A stretch of DNA of 64,000 bases from Arachis hypogaea (lineage: Eukaryota; Streptophyta; Magnoliopsida; Fabales; Fabaceae), in contig NC_092051.1 in the NCBI RefSeq assembly GCF_003086295.3, positions 10,284,810 to 10,348,809 of the forward strand. Reading direction: 5' to 3'. Position numbers and translations under genes: made by a program. The notes beneath the pieces are model-generated. The model saw only the letters and a list, made by a program, of their open reading frames with translations. It did not search any database and had not been told where the DNA came from. Shown here in pieces: positions 54,312 through 64,000 of the stretch. Position 1 is the stretch's first letter. Every line of letters starts with the position of its first letter.

Positions 54312-54737
54312 TCAAGAAGCTAAACAAGCTTCCCAGAACTGCCTGCTCTTCTCCACCTCATCTGCTGGCTCAAGACATGAATCATCAGAGACACATGACT
54401 TATAATGTTCTTGCATCATCCCAAAATCTTCATCACAACATGAATTTCCACAAAAGTCACCTTTTTTCTTTACCCCATCTTGATCATCATCAGCAGAAGA
54501 AGCAGCATTCAAACACCCTTTTAGCTTCTCAGAAGGGTTCTCAAATTCATCATCATAGCTGCAAGATTGAGCATCATCAACATCTGCAATATTGTGAATT
54601 CCATATTCATAAGCATGTTGTTGTTCAACCATGCTGGGATTGATGAAATCAGCTTCAGAGTCACCACTGGCCTCAAGAAGCATGTAGCCATCAGAAACAT
54701 TATTAATATTATTATTACAAGTGCCCTTCAAATCCAT
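54312..54737 (-). CDS. Small acidic plant protein of unknown function
   Basis: A 141-residue frame from ATG at 54737 is rich in Asp/Glu/Ser/Asn, with Cys residues in CSYDDEF, GNSCCDEDF and KSCVSDDSCLE. It ends in KSRQFWEACLAS. There is no signal peptide or membrane segment. I recall short plant proteins that share such a basic-Phe-Trp-Glu C-terminal tail, but cannot name a family. Strong composition bias, a clear ATG, an intact frame and a non-repetitive locus next to a housekeeping-type gene support it as real. It is single-exon as read. Upstream (54738-54980) is a plausible leader with pyrimidine tracts. Confidence 0.65.
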   Translation of the reverse strand: MDLKGTCNNNINNVSDGYMLLEASGDSEADFINPSMVEQQHAYEYGIHNIADVDDAQSCSYDDEFENPSEKLKGCLNAASSADDDQDGVKKKGDFCGNSCCDEDFGMMQEHYKSCVSDDSCLEPADEVEKSRQFWEACLAS

Positions 54738-56991
54738 TGCAAAGGTTTGAGTTAGATACCTTGGAATCTGCTAAAGCAAACTTGGGGTGTGTCTTTGTTT
54801 TTGTGACAATGATGGGGCAAGCTTTTCTTTCTTTCTTTCATTCATTCCTTCGAAGCCTTTTTGGCTATTCTTAAGGTTCAGATTATGGGAATCAGTGTGG
54901 TCACTATTAAAATGGAGAAGAAAAGAAGGGAATGGCCTCAAAGTTGGTCAGTGTCTTCTAGAGGGGTGTGTGTATATGTAGCAACCAACATATTATACAA
55001 ATGTGTTCATATATACTCTTCTAGAAGAAACCGTACACCATGACATAACTTTAATAACTTTATCATTTTTTTAATAATTAATATTTTAATATTCAATGTC
55101 TTTGATATATTAATTCAACACTAATAATCCAAAATTAGGTCGTACTTTTTTTTAATTCATATAAAAATACATATAATTACCCATCAAATTAGGCCTCACA
55201 TTACATCATAATTGTGTTTTCACAAAATACAAGATTAGTTAGATTACTTAAATTATGACAGATATATTTCTTTTGGTAATTCTTTTAGTTAGATTCCATA
55301 AAATTTAATATCAGAATTTTATCTATATTATCCAAATTGTTTTTAACACTAAATTACTGCTGGTGGCTTGACAGCCATATCTTTGTCATTTGGATGGAAA
55401 TGATCATAAAATAAAAGTGTTTTTATTTTTATTATTATTATTATTTTTTTCCTTCTTTCTTTTTCGTCGGTACAAACACGGTACAATACAATATATATCT
55501 TAATCTGCTATGATTGAACTTAAATCTATTTGCTTCCATGTGTCAAAGTTGATGGTTCTCAAATATCAAGTCAAGTTAGATGGAGCATGACTCTTACCAA
55601 ACCACTTACGTTTTTTTTTTTTTTTTTTTTTTCATATTTTATATTTTGTTTTATTTTTTTTTTTACTTTTCAACGTAGGAGCTGCCGAAGAAGCACGAGA
55701 GTTTTGAAGGTAGCCCGTCTTTCAAGTGAACTAATTAAATCTTAAATAATCTGTCTAAGACTTATTCAATAGTGCTTTCATGTGCTATATTTATTTATAT
55801 TTTTTTATGATGATTATATATTTATTTATATGTCTTTATAATTAAGAGCCTTTTTAAAAAAATATATATTATTTTCCTAAAAATGAATATCGATATTCTT
55901 TTTTAAAGTACAACTCATAATTGTAATCAATAAACTTTGGTTAGCCATTTAATATATAATATAATTTGAGAATAAAGACATAATGAGGCTCGTGATTAGC
56001 TAATAAAAGAATCACTCATATCAAAAAGGACCATTGATCATAAAACTTCATTAGCTCAAGGTGAAGCACCAATAATCATTATCTTAAGCCTAATACCCAT
56101 TTGGATTAATGCTCAATTGATAATTTCCACTAGGCTTTTTACAATAGTATATATCTATATTTTTTCCCAAAAAAATTGTATAATATTAGTCACAATATTA
56201 TATATTTTCTATTCGTATATAAAATGATTTGAACAAAATTGTATAGAGATGAGTTAGGAGATACGAAGTTAATTATTATTGATTATCTTAATTTAAAACG
56301 GTAGTTTTTAATATTAGAAACATACTTCTAAAGACTCGAATACTCAAGCTAACATACTTTATAAGAGATATTAAGTTAAAAATCATAATTAAATGCACGT
56401 ATTAAACATAAGGTGTACGAGAGTTGAGACGGTGATATATATTTGCCGAAGAGAATAGATAGTTATTAAGCTTAGATAGAAATTTTAAAACATTCTCCAA
56501 TACTAATTTTCATTAAGTGAATTCCTAAGTTGGAACTTTGGCTAATATTAGTGTCATGATATAGGGAATTCCGTGTAGGACAATAGGCATGTAAAATACA
56601 TATATTACGGGTTGCTATAGCCTGCAAGAAAACATATAAGGGCAGCCACTTTAAAAGAAGAAGAAACTGCTCAAATTTGGTCTATGTTATGGAAGAGAAT
56701 GTTTCAAAGAGTTGGAAAAAAAAAGAGGGGGGGGGGGGGGGGGGGGAATTGGGACTAATAAAACTATCACGAGAAAGACAATGGTAGCGGCTACCATTTA
56801 CGCAAGTAATCCACAACTACAAGCATAAGAGACGCGACCATGTGATTCACGGTAAATAGTTAGACTTAAAAAATTAATGGCAAGTGTGAAGTGGCTCTTG
56901 AAAGGATCAAACTTGCGCGGATATGTTTTACCAAAAGGCACTAGCAGGATATTTATGAAATATAATTACTTTGATTTAATTAAGTGTATAT
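54738..56991. other. Intergenic gap, no gene seen
   Basis: After the promoter side of the acidic-protein gene the sequence is AT-rich. Features seen are a T-homopolymer stretch (about 55611-55665), an ATT microsatellite (about 55430-55447) and a 20-G run (56727-56746). No TE termini with a target duplication were recognised. Confidence 0.5.
56727..56746 (+). repeat. Homopolymer run of 20 G
   Basis: This is a second 20-G tract in the window, in non-repetitive AT-rich DNA after AAAAAAAAAGA. Length may be unreliable in sequencing. Confidence 0.9.
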
Positions 56992-57508
56992 TAGGGGTGC
57001 TCGCGGATCGGATCGGATCGAATATGGCCGAAAATTCGATCCGATCCGCACAATTTCTATCGGATCGGATCGGATATGATATCCGCACTTTTTAGTGTCT
57101 GATCCGATCCGCACATTTGCGGATCGGATATCGGATATATCCGCATAATTAAATCTTCTCTTTTTAACCATATTTCTATATAAAAGAATTCGATAAAAAT
57201 ATTTTTTTCATACTTTTAAACTTATTTATTCCTAAAATATTTTTAATCAAACTCTCTCTAAATAACAAAAATAAAATAATACAATATATGAATAATAATT
57301 ACTAACTAAAACATACAAACAAATAAATATAATACCAAACATATATATTTATTTTTTTTTTTAATTATTATAGTGCGGATCTGCAGATCCGCGGATCAGA
57401 TACGCAAATGTAGAGCAGATATCCGCGATCCGATCCGCAAAAGATGCGGATCGGATGCAAATAATTACCGCAGATTTGCGGATACGATCCAATCCATGGA
57501 CACCCTTA
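56992..57508. mobile_element. hAT-type MITE with GGATC-rich ends
   Basis: The left end TAGGGGTGCTCGCGGATC pairs with the right end GGACACCCTTA region. The 8-bp flanks GTGTATAT and GTATATAT differ at one base. Both ends carry repeated CGGATCGGAT/ATCCGATCCG words in opposing orientation (56999-57145 and 57373-57497) around an AT-rich centre, the same architecture as the element at 1305-1858 but with a different word. It is non-coding. Confidence 0.75.
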
Positions 57509-57681
57509 GTATATATCATAATATCTCTGCCAATATTTTTTTTTTCTTTTGTTTTATAACAACAGATAAAAATTGTGAATTTTATTTTGATTCTTTATCC
57601 ACCTCCCACACCTAATTAAGTTAGTCCTTTTGTTTGCCTTAACAAAGAAGGAAAAATAATCATACTCCTCTGTCCTCAGAA

Positions 57682-57726
<45 letters not shown>

Positions 57727-60700
57727 CGTAGATCATTAAGTTTGAAACATGGGATGTACCCATTAAATACAATGATAAAAGAAATAAAATAATAATCAAA
57801 CGAAGAAATGGGACCACTTTTGGTGGGTGGCCACTCTATTCTCAGAAAGAAAATAGAAAAGAAAAAAAATATATAATAAGAATTAAAAAAAAAGGTTTTA
57901 AATAAATTATAGATTAAAAACTTTGTTTTGCAAAGAATTTTTATTCTCGACAAATCTTAAAAACTTTCGAAAAATAAATTGATCTCTCGATTATTTTAAA
58001 GAGAAACTAATTTATCTTATAATATTATTTTAAGATATTATAATAAAATTTTTTAAAAATTTATTTATTCCATACATATTTTAAAAATTTGATGAAAACA
58101 AGAGTAATTAATTTGTCTAACAAAAATAATATTAAAAATTTATTAAAAATAAAATATTCAATTTTAAATTTATCCAGTACCAATTTTAAATATTTAGGTC
58201 CAATTTAGATAAATACTTTAATTAAGTTATTTTTAAAAAAATAGTTTAAATAATAAATATTTATATTAAAAATAATTTATAAATAAATTATTTTGTATTT
58301 AAATTTTTAATTTTAAAAATATTTATTTTAAGAAAAAAATGACAAAAAAAATTTATTTAAAAAAAGTCATTTTTCTTAAGTTTTTTATAAATACTAAAAT
58401 AATTTTTTAAAAAATTATAATTTAATTTTAAAAATTATACCAGACATTAATATTATATTTTTTTATAAATTAAAAATTAAAAAAATAAGTTATAACACCT
58501 TGCTGATATAATAATAAGCAAGATTGACTTTTGTGGTGGGCACATGGTAGGAATCACATATCTATCTGTTATGATGCTTGTGGGCAATTGTTATTGCCAT
58601 CAGCTTAACCCAAGATCCCAAAAACAAGTTGCTGACAATCATGATTAATGGTTTCCAAGGATGATTACTTATAATTATTGATTGTATTCTATAGCAGCCA
58701 AGAAATTACTAGCTTAAACATCAATTTTGGTATATATAAATTGATTTGTACACTAAAAACATTATAAAATTCCTTGGTGGGTGGGATGGCCTGATAGTTT
58801 TTTCCCCGTATTTAGTAAGGCATGCATATATAATACAAAAAACAGAAAATATCCGTTCCAAAAGAATTTTTAATTTAATATTTTATTTCTAAATAAATTT
58901 TAATTTTTTTTAAAAGTTTTTGAGAATTATTCTTATTAAACAGAATAATTTTTTTGTCATTTTAAAAAATAATTAATTTATTTGATAATAATATTTTTTA
59001 GTGACTCAATTATCTTATAATAATATTTATTAGGAACTTATTTGTACCATAAACATATTGAAAATTTGATTAAAAATGATAAAAAGAGACTAATTTATTT
59101 GACAAAGAGTAATTCTCAAATATTTTTATAATAATAAAAAATTGTTTAAAAGTAAAGTCATTACAGATTAAATTAAGTGTTTATTCTATATAATATATAT
59201 TGGTCTAGTCCATGGGAATTATGAATTGGACGAAATATTTTTATATAGGATTGGAGAAATGGTCAATTTTGATTTAATCAACTAATTAATTAGCTGAATA
59301 AGTCAATAAGGTCATAGTTTCGAATTGCTGGGTGGAGAAAAGAAAAACTGAAAACCAATACCGAAGGTTTTAGCAAATAGAGTCCACTTTTTTCCTCTTA
59401 TTTTTGGATAATTAAAAGTGAATTCAAGTTTTAGGATCATCATCGCGTCATCATCAATGGCAATAAATTTCGATTTAAGACTTAACATAAAATTATTCAG
59501 ATCTATAATCACTACACTAGCGATTGACTTTGTGTACAAGAATATTCAATATTCAGATGGGATATTTTTTAAATATAATTAATTTAATAACCAAGACTTC
59601 ATGTTTTTGGGTAAAGCATTTTGTATTCCAACATTAGTTGATACTTTTCGATTCACAGGGCTGTCTTTTATTATTGTTGTGGATAGAACATACTTCTTAA
59701 TGAAATGGAAAAATAAAATAAAATATGTATTATGATACAGGGGAAAAAAAGTGTTTATTCTCTTGTTAAAAAGTTTTGGTTTGTAAATGCCATAAGAGGG
59801 AACTGATGGGAGGATGCTGACAATGGAAAAGAGTATTATTAGCATTTAGAGTTTAGACGGAGTCTAATTGTCTAACACAAGATTTAGTCAAATAGGGATT
59901 ATATAGTCTTTGTCAGTATTTCGTTTGCATTCCTTGTTGACTTTGATGGATATGTTAACTTTCAGATTGTGAATTTGTGTTTTAGGCTTCGGTCGTGACG
60001 TTTATTGGAAAAAATAAAGGGAAATCTTTGAATAAAAAAGTAAATGAAATGGACTAGTTATAGTTTCTTGACAATTCGGGGGGTGGGATTGAATAAAAGC
60101 TAGTCAATAAGTGTTGAGTTAAGTCCCAAAATAATTTTTAAAATTGATGTCGTACAATAAAATCATTTTTTAGATTTTAATTGTATAAATTATATTTTTA
60201 AAATTGATAAAAATATATTATGTTAGTTTTTTATTTATTTTTTATTAATGATATGATGATATGATTTGATGAGATAGACTGTTAGTGACATGTGTCATTC
60301 CATATTTTAAAATTTTAATTTTAATTATATAATTTATTTCTATAATAATTTGATATTGATAAATTTTGTAGTATATAAGTATGTTATTATAAAAAAAATT
60401 ATATGATTAATTAGACACATTTTTTTATCCAAAAACACGTTTTTTATAATAAATCAAAAATAAAAATATACATTTTTTATTTTTTCGATTCTTATAAAAT
60501 ACACGTTTTTGATTGTGTGTAAATGGGTTAAACCTAAACGAAAGAAGTTGAAGATGACAGTGAGAATATTTGAAGTACTTTCACATCAGTTTTAAGACAG
60601 TAGTTAAGGGTACTACAAAAAAAATATTTTATAAAAGTATTTGTATTTAAATAATATTTAAAAAATAGAATTAAAATTAATGCATTTAAAAATATTGAGA

Positions 60701-60961
60701 ATTTTGAATTTATAAAAAAAAATTAATGAAAAAACTAGTTTAGTACACGACATTCAATTTTAAAGATTAAAATGGTTTACTTAATACAAATTTAGGAACC
60801 AATTTGATATATTTATAATAATGACATAGCGGATGACATGTGGACGAATATTATTGCGACAAATGGCCCAAATTGACATGTAACACAATTGTGTCACATG
60901 TTATTAGTCAACACATTATCAAGCCACGTCATCAAACTTTTAATAAAAAAATGAGAAAGTA
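57509..60961. other. AT-rich intergenic region, no gene seen
   Basis: It contains an (AAT)n microsatellite at 57682-57724 and several AT-rich, partly self-complementary stretches. No open frame with a recognisable domain was found on either strand. Confidence 0.5.
57682..57724 (+). repeat. (AAT)n microsatellite
   Basis: About 14 uninterrupted AAT units. Confidence 0.95.
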
Positions 60962-60963
60962 TA

Positions 60964-61320
60964 GGGAGTCAATGACCTAAGCGTACAATGTATACAATAA
61001 AGGTTTAGAAAGTATTAGAGATATGATTATTAGTGTTACATTATCCTGTTAGGTTACGCTTTTGGGATGAGTGGTTTCAAGACATGGTATTAGAGTTGCA
61101 AATTTGGAAGGTCAAAAGTTCAAACCTTGGTGAACCCAAAATTAACTTTTTATAACATGAGATGTTTATTATCCCTGGTATCCGGATGGTTATTTTGGAT
61201 AGTATAGGTGATGTTCATTTTATTCATAAACCAAAGATTTAACCCAGGTGATGTTCATTTTATTCATAAACCAAAGATTTAACCCATTGTACACATTGTA
61301 CGCTTAGGCCATTGGCTCCC
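60964..61320. mobile_element. MITE with GGGAGCCAATGG ends and TA flanks
   Basis: Left GGGAGTCAATGACCTAAGCG and right (inward) GGGAGCCAATGGCCTAAGCG are close inverted repeats of about 37 bp, flanked by TA on both sides (60962-60963, 61321-61322), as for Tc1/mariner-type elements; a two-base duplication is weak evidence. A perfect 40-bp tandem duplication lies inside at 61206-61285. Confidence 0.6.
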
Positions 61321-61424
61321 TAACACTACTCTAAAAAAATAGGTTTGGCTAAAAATTTTTATTATGGAAGATAAATGTGTGTAATTCAATTTTGTTGGTG
61401 TGTGCATGTATTTTATTTTAATAT

Positions 61425-61620
61425 GGGAATCAGTAATCAGACTTACCGATTACTTTGTAACTTGATTTTTAAAATTTTTTAAATATCAAATCAGAGGGTC
61501 CGATTTGTTTGTTATGATTTTTTTTAAAAAAAAATTACAAATCGGAGGGTCCGACTTTTTGTTCTTTATAAATCAGATAGTCTGATTTTTATTCCCAAAT
61601 AAATCAGAAGGTCCAATTTT
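61425..61620. repeat. Cluster of AAATCGGA...TCCGATTT palindromes
   Basis: Four or five variants of a palindrome (AAATCAGAGGGTCCGATTT at 61488, and near 61538, 61570 and 61600, with a weaker one near 61430) occur at 30-60 bp intervals. The sequence differs from the MULE palindromes but the design is the same. It may be a relic of another MULE's subterminal array. Confidence 0.6.
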
Positions 61621-61844
61621 TACATTTTAAATAAAAAACTTCCACATTTGAGAATAACATCCTTATTATTCATAATCCTAAAAAACACCATTCCACTCCA
61701 ATATCAAAAATAATTTGCGTAAAGACAAATGTAATACATTTTTGTTAATTTTAAGAATATAATTAAAATCTTATAAAAAATTTTAGTACATGATATCATT
61801 TTAAAAAATCACTTTAAAACTTAACAAAAAATAGTTAAATATTA

Positions 61845-62375
61845 GAGTAAAGTATCGTTTTTGTCCCCAATGTTTGGGGTAAATCTTATTTGTGTCCCTA
61901 ACGTTTAAATCGTCCTATTTGTATCTCCAACGTTTGTAAAAGTGATTCAATGTTATCTTACCGTCAATTATACATCATGAGCGCTTTAATTTGAGTTTTA
62001 AAAATATTTTTTTGAAGTTAGAATACAAATGTCTGGAATAGAATCGATGATCTACTCCAAAAAATAGCTCATCAAATGTTGAAACTAATTCTTACAACAT
62101 TTACATAATTCACTTTTTTAGGGATATAATTGAATATAAACACAAATAGTGGGTATAATATTAAAATCGAACACATCAAAGTGAGACCTAATTGAGAATG
62201 AATATATTCAAGTGAGAATAATTGAAAAATATAATATGATTTGTTAGTATAATTGATAGTAGGATAACATTGAATCACTTTTATAAACGTTAAATATACA
62301 AATAGAACGATTTAAACATTAGAAACACAAATAGAATGTACCCCAAACGTTGGGGACAAAAACTATACTTTACCC
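61845..62375. mobile_element. MULE-type MITE, 531 bp
   Basis: Terminal inverted repeats start GAGTAAAGTATCGTTTTTG on the left and GGGTAAAGTATAGTTTTTG inward on the right, and extend for about 130 bp (CCCCAA-GTTTGGGG, CCCTAACGTTTAAATCG and GTGATTCAATGTTATC shared). A perfect 9-bp duplication TAAATATTA lies at 61836-61844 and 62376-62384. Non-coding. Confidence 0.9.
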
Positions 62376-62384
62376 TAAATATTA

Positions 62385-63359
62385 ATATGAATGGTAATTT
62401 GAGTAGATGTAATCCAATTAAGCATGCTTTAAAAAAGTGAGTTTTTCAATTATTGACTAGGTTATAAATAGATAGAGAAAATACCAAATAATAATTGTTT
62501 AAATATGAGACCGATATGAGTAGTAATTGTCTTATTCCTAACTTACACAAATAAATGTGACATCAATTATCAAATTTGATGAGTTTAAACTTTTTAAGAT
62601 GATTTATGAAATTTATAATGTAACAACTTTAACTATATTCAGAACTTACAATATTTTTTAGTATTTTATATTTTATTTTTATAAACAATAAATTATATTT
62701 TAAATGAAATAGACGTCATAAAAAAAAGACAAAAATATCATATTCTAAACAGAATAAAAAGAACAAGTCTGGAGGTATAAAATACCCCTAAGCATAAATG
62801 GAGCAGATGTGAATATTAACGAGAAATTGATTATCATACTAAAAAATTATAAAGTAAATAATCTATTATACTCTTAAACGTACTATAACTTATTAATTAT
62901 TTTTTTTATAATTTTAAATATTATTTTATTCTATTTTTTATTATATTGATCATAATATAAAAATATTAATTTTTTTTGTTAAACTTATAAGTTATAACTT
63001 TGTTTCGTCATTTTTTTTTAATATACAAAAAAAATATCTATAAAATAATACGAAACTTTCAAATTCTTTGTGGTTCAATTATATTCCATTATTGGAAGTT
63101 CTATGGTGCTATTCCTGCGTGTTGTGCTGATATAAAGACACGTGTAGCTTTTTTAAAGTTGAATCCCGTTCTCCGTTTTTACTTAGGAGAGGGATTAGTT
63201 GTAATTTTTGAGATTTGTTATGTGGATAGCGGGCTTGGTGGTATGGGCCAAAGTAGCGAATTTGAGATCAAACAAAAAAGGATTGGAAAAAAATTGCAAT
63301 GGATAAAACAAGCCAATCCAAAAGAGAAAAAAAAATCCTTTGAGTTACGGGTATTATTT
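62385..63359. other. AT-rich flank, no gene supported
   Basis: An open frame ending in the SINE (63000-63437) has no recognised domain and begins in low-complexity Ile/Lys/Phe codons, so it is not called as a gene. Confidence 0.45.
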
Positions 63360-63539
63360 AGTGGCCGAGGCATTGCACCAATGGCCAATATGTTGGCCTC
63401 ACAGAAGCCACATCTCAGGTTCGAATCCCAGCTATAGCTGGGTAGTGATAGAACCTTTAGTGTATGTGAGTGGGTGTGTGTGTTGTGTAACCTAGGATTG
63501 GGGGTTGTCCAATCCACCGATCAAAAAAAAAAAAAAAAT
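63360..63539 (+). mobile_element. tRNA-derived SINE
   Basis: A 180-bp unit begins AGTGGCCGAGGCATTG (A-box-like), has the Pol III B box GGTTCGAATCC at 63418-63428 and ends in about 16 A. A perfect 11-bp duplication GGGTATTATTT flanks it (63349-63359 and 63540-63550). This is the standard form of a tRNA-derived plant SINE. Intact promoter boxes and a matching duplication imply a fairly recent insertion. Confidence 0.92.
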
Positions 63540-63550
63540 GGGTATTATTT

Positions 63551-64000
63551 TAATATGGGACAAACTATTTAAACAAAGTTAATAGAGAATGACCAAAAAA
63601 ATAAATTTTTTTTCCTTTTTGGTAATTAAAAACAAAGTTAATAAAAGTGTCAATCAATTGGGAAAATATATTAGGCAATGTAATCTATCTGATTTTCTAT
63701 CATTTTCAGTTGACTTCATAAATATTTTGTTTGTGTCTTTTTAGCTAGCCAAATTGGTCATGTAGTTGACTGTGGTGTTAAATTCGTGACATGTGTCTAG
63801 TCTAACCGGATGTGGATGTCCATTATGATAAAAAAAATCTATAAACATGAAAACTATTGACAAAAAAAGAGGCAGCATGAAAACAATGTCTTGCCTAAGT
63901 ATACTTACTGAATTTAATTTTCTTGGTATAAGCATGACAATGTTTTAATTTCCTTGTGTTGGATGTAGTTATTGTATTAGATTGCCTTCTACTGTGTGTA
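63551..64000. other. Right edge of window, nothing recognised
   Basis: AT-rich, with no gene, RNA or repeat terminus seen. Confidence 0.5.

Noticed and set aside
63000..63437. 145-codon open frame
   Set aside because: The end lies inside the SINE, the start is low-complexity AT codons, and no domain was recognised.

Overview
This is a gene-poor, AT-rich stretch of a plant nuclear genome. Genes are intron-containing with GT/AG borders, and most of the window is nested transposable elements (TEs): Copia, Gypsy, MULE, hAT, Harbinger, Helitron, LINE and SINE. The gene families are plant-specific (CRIB-type RopGAP, F-box/FBA, plant mobile domain, CYP77-like P450). The style of the MULEs and MITEs suggests a legume, perhaps Arachis; that is inference from memory of repeat families, not a database result.

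Layout. 1-9.5 kb: a hAT MITE (1305-1858), a Helitron-like element (about 2017-3523), then a two-pore potassium channel gene whose last exon (8826-9503) is intact and whose upstream exons are interrupted by AT-rich and CT-rich introns. 10-16.3 kb: a duplicated block (A) with F-box gene 1, followed by a partial copy (B). 16.3-31.5 kb: fragments of captured genes, a degenerate Copia element with a MITE in its 5' LTR, a Pack-MULE carrying a CYP77-like fragment, a SWIM-domain transposase fragment, and a truncated Gypsy element whose LTR holds a remarkable array of heat-shock-element-like units. 31.5-48.2 kb: block C, a copy of block A that has been split by an exactly 7,000-bp MULE (31898-38897, 9-bp TSD) and by a 4.26-kb inverted-repeat element that itself contains a Harbinger-like insertion; F-box gene 2 follows. 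48-64 kb: LINE remnant, an ordinary RopGAP gene (50860-53043), a small acidic-protein gene (54312-54737, minus), and several MITEs and a SINE with clear target-site duplications.

Likely functional cellular genes are few: the potassium channel (5' end unresolved), the two F-box paralogues, the RopGAP and the acidic protein. The most notable non-cellular unit is the 7-kb MULE. It carries an intact 874-aa transposase facing a plant-mobile-domain (MAIN-like) gene that has one in-frame stop. Both ends carry arrays of the palindrome AATTCGAACC...GGTTCGAATT, 7 copies at the left and 6 at the right. Related palindrome clusters with different sequences occur in two other places in the window.

All boundaries were read by eye from the sequence; no alignment or database search was run.
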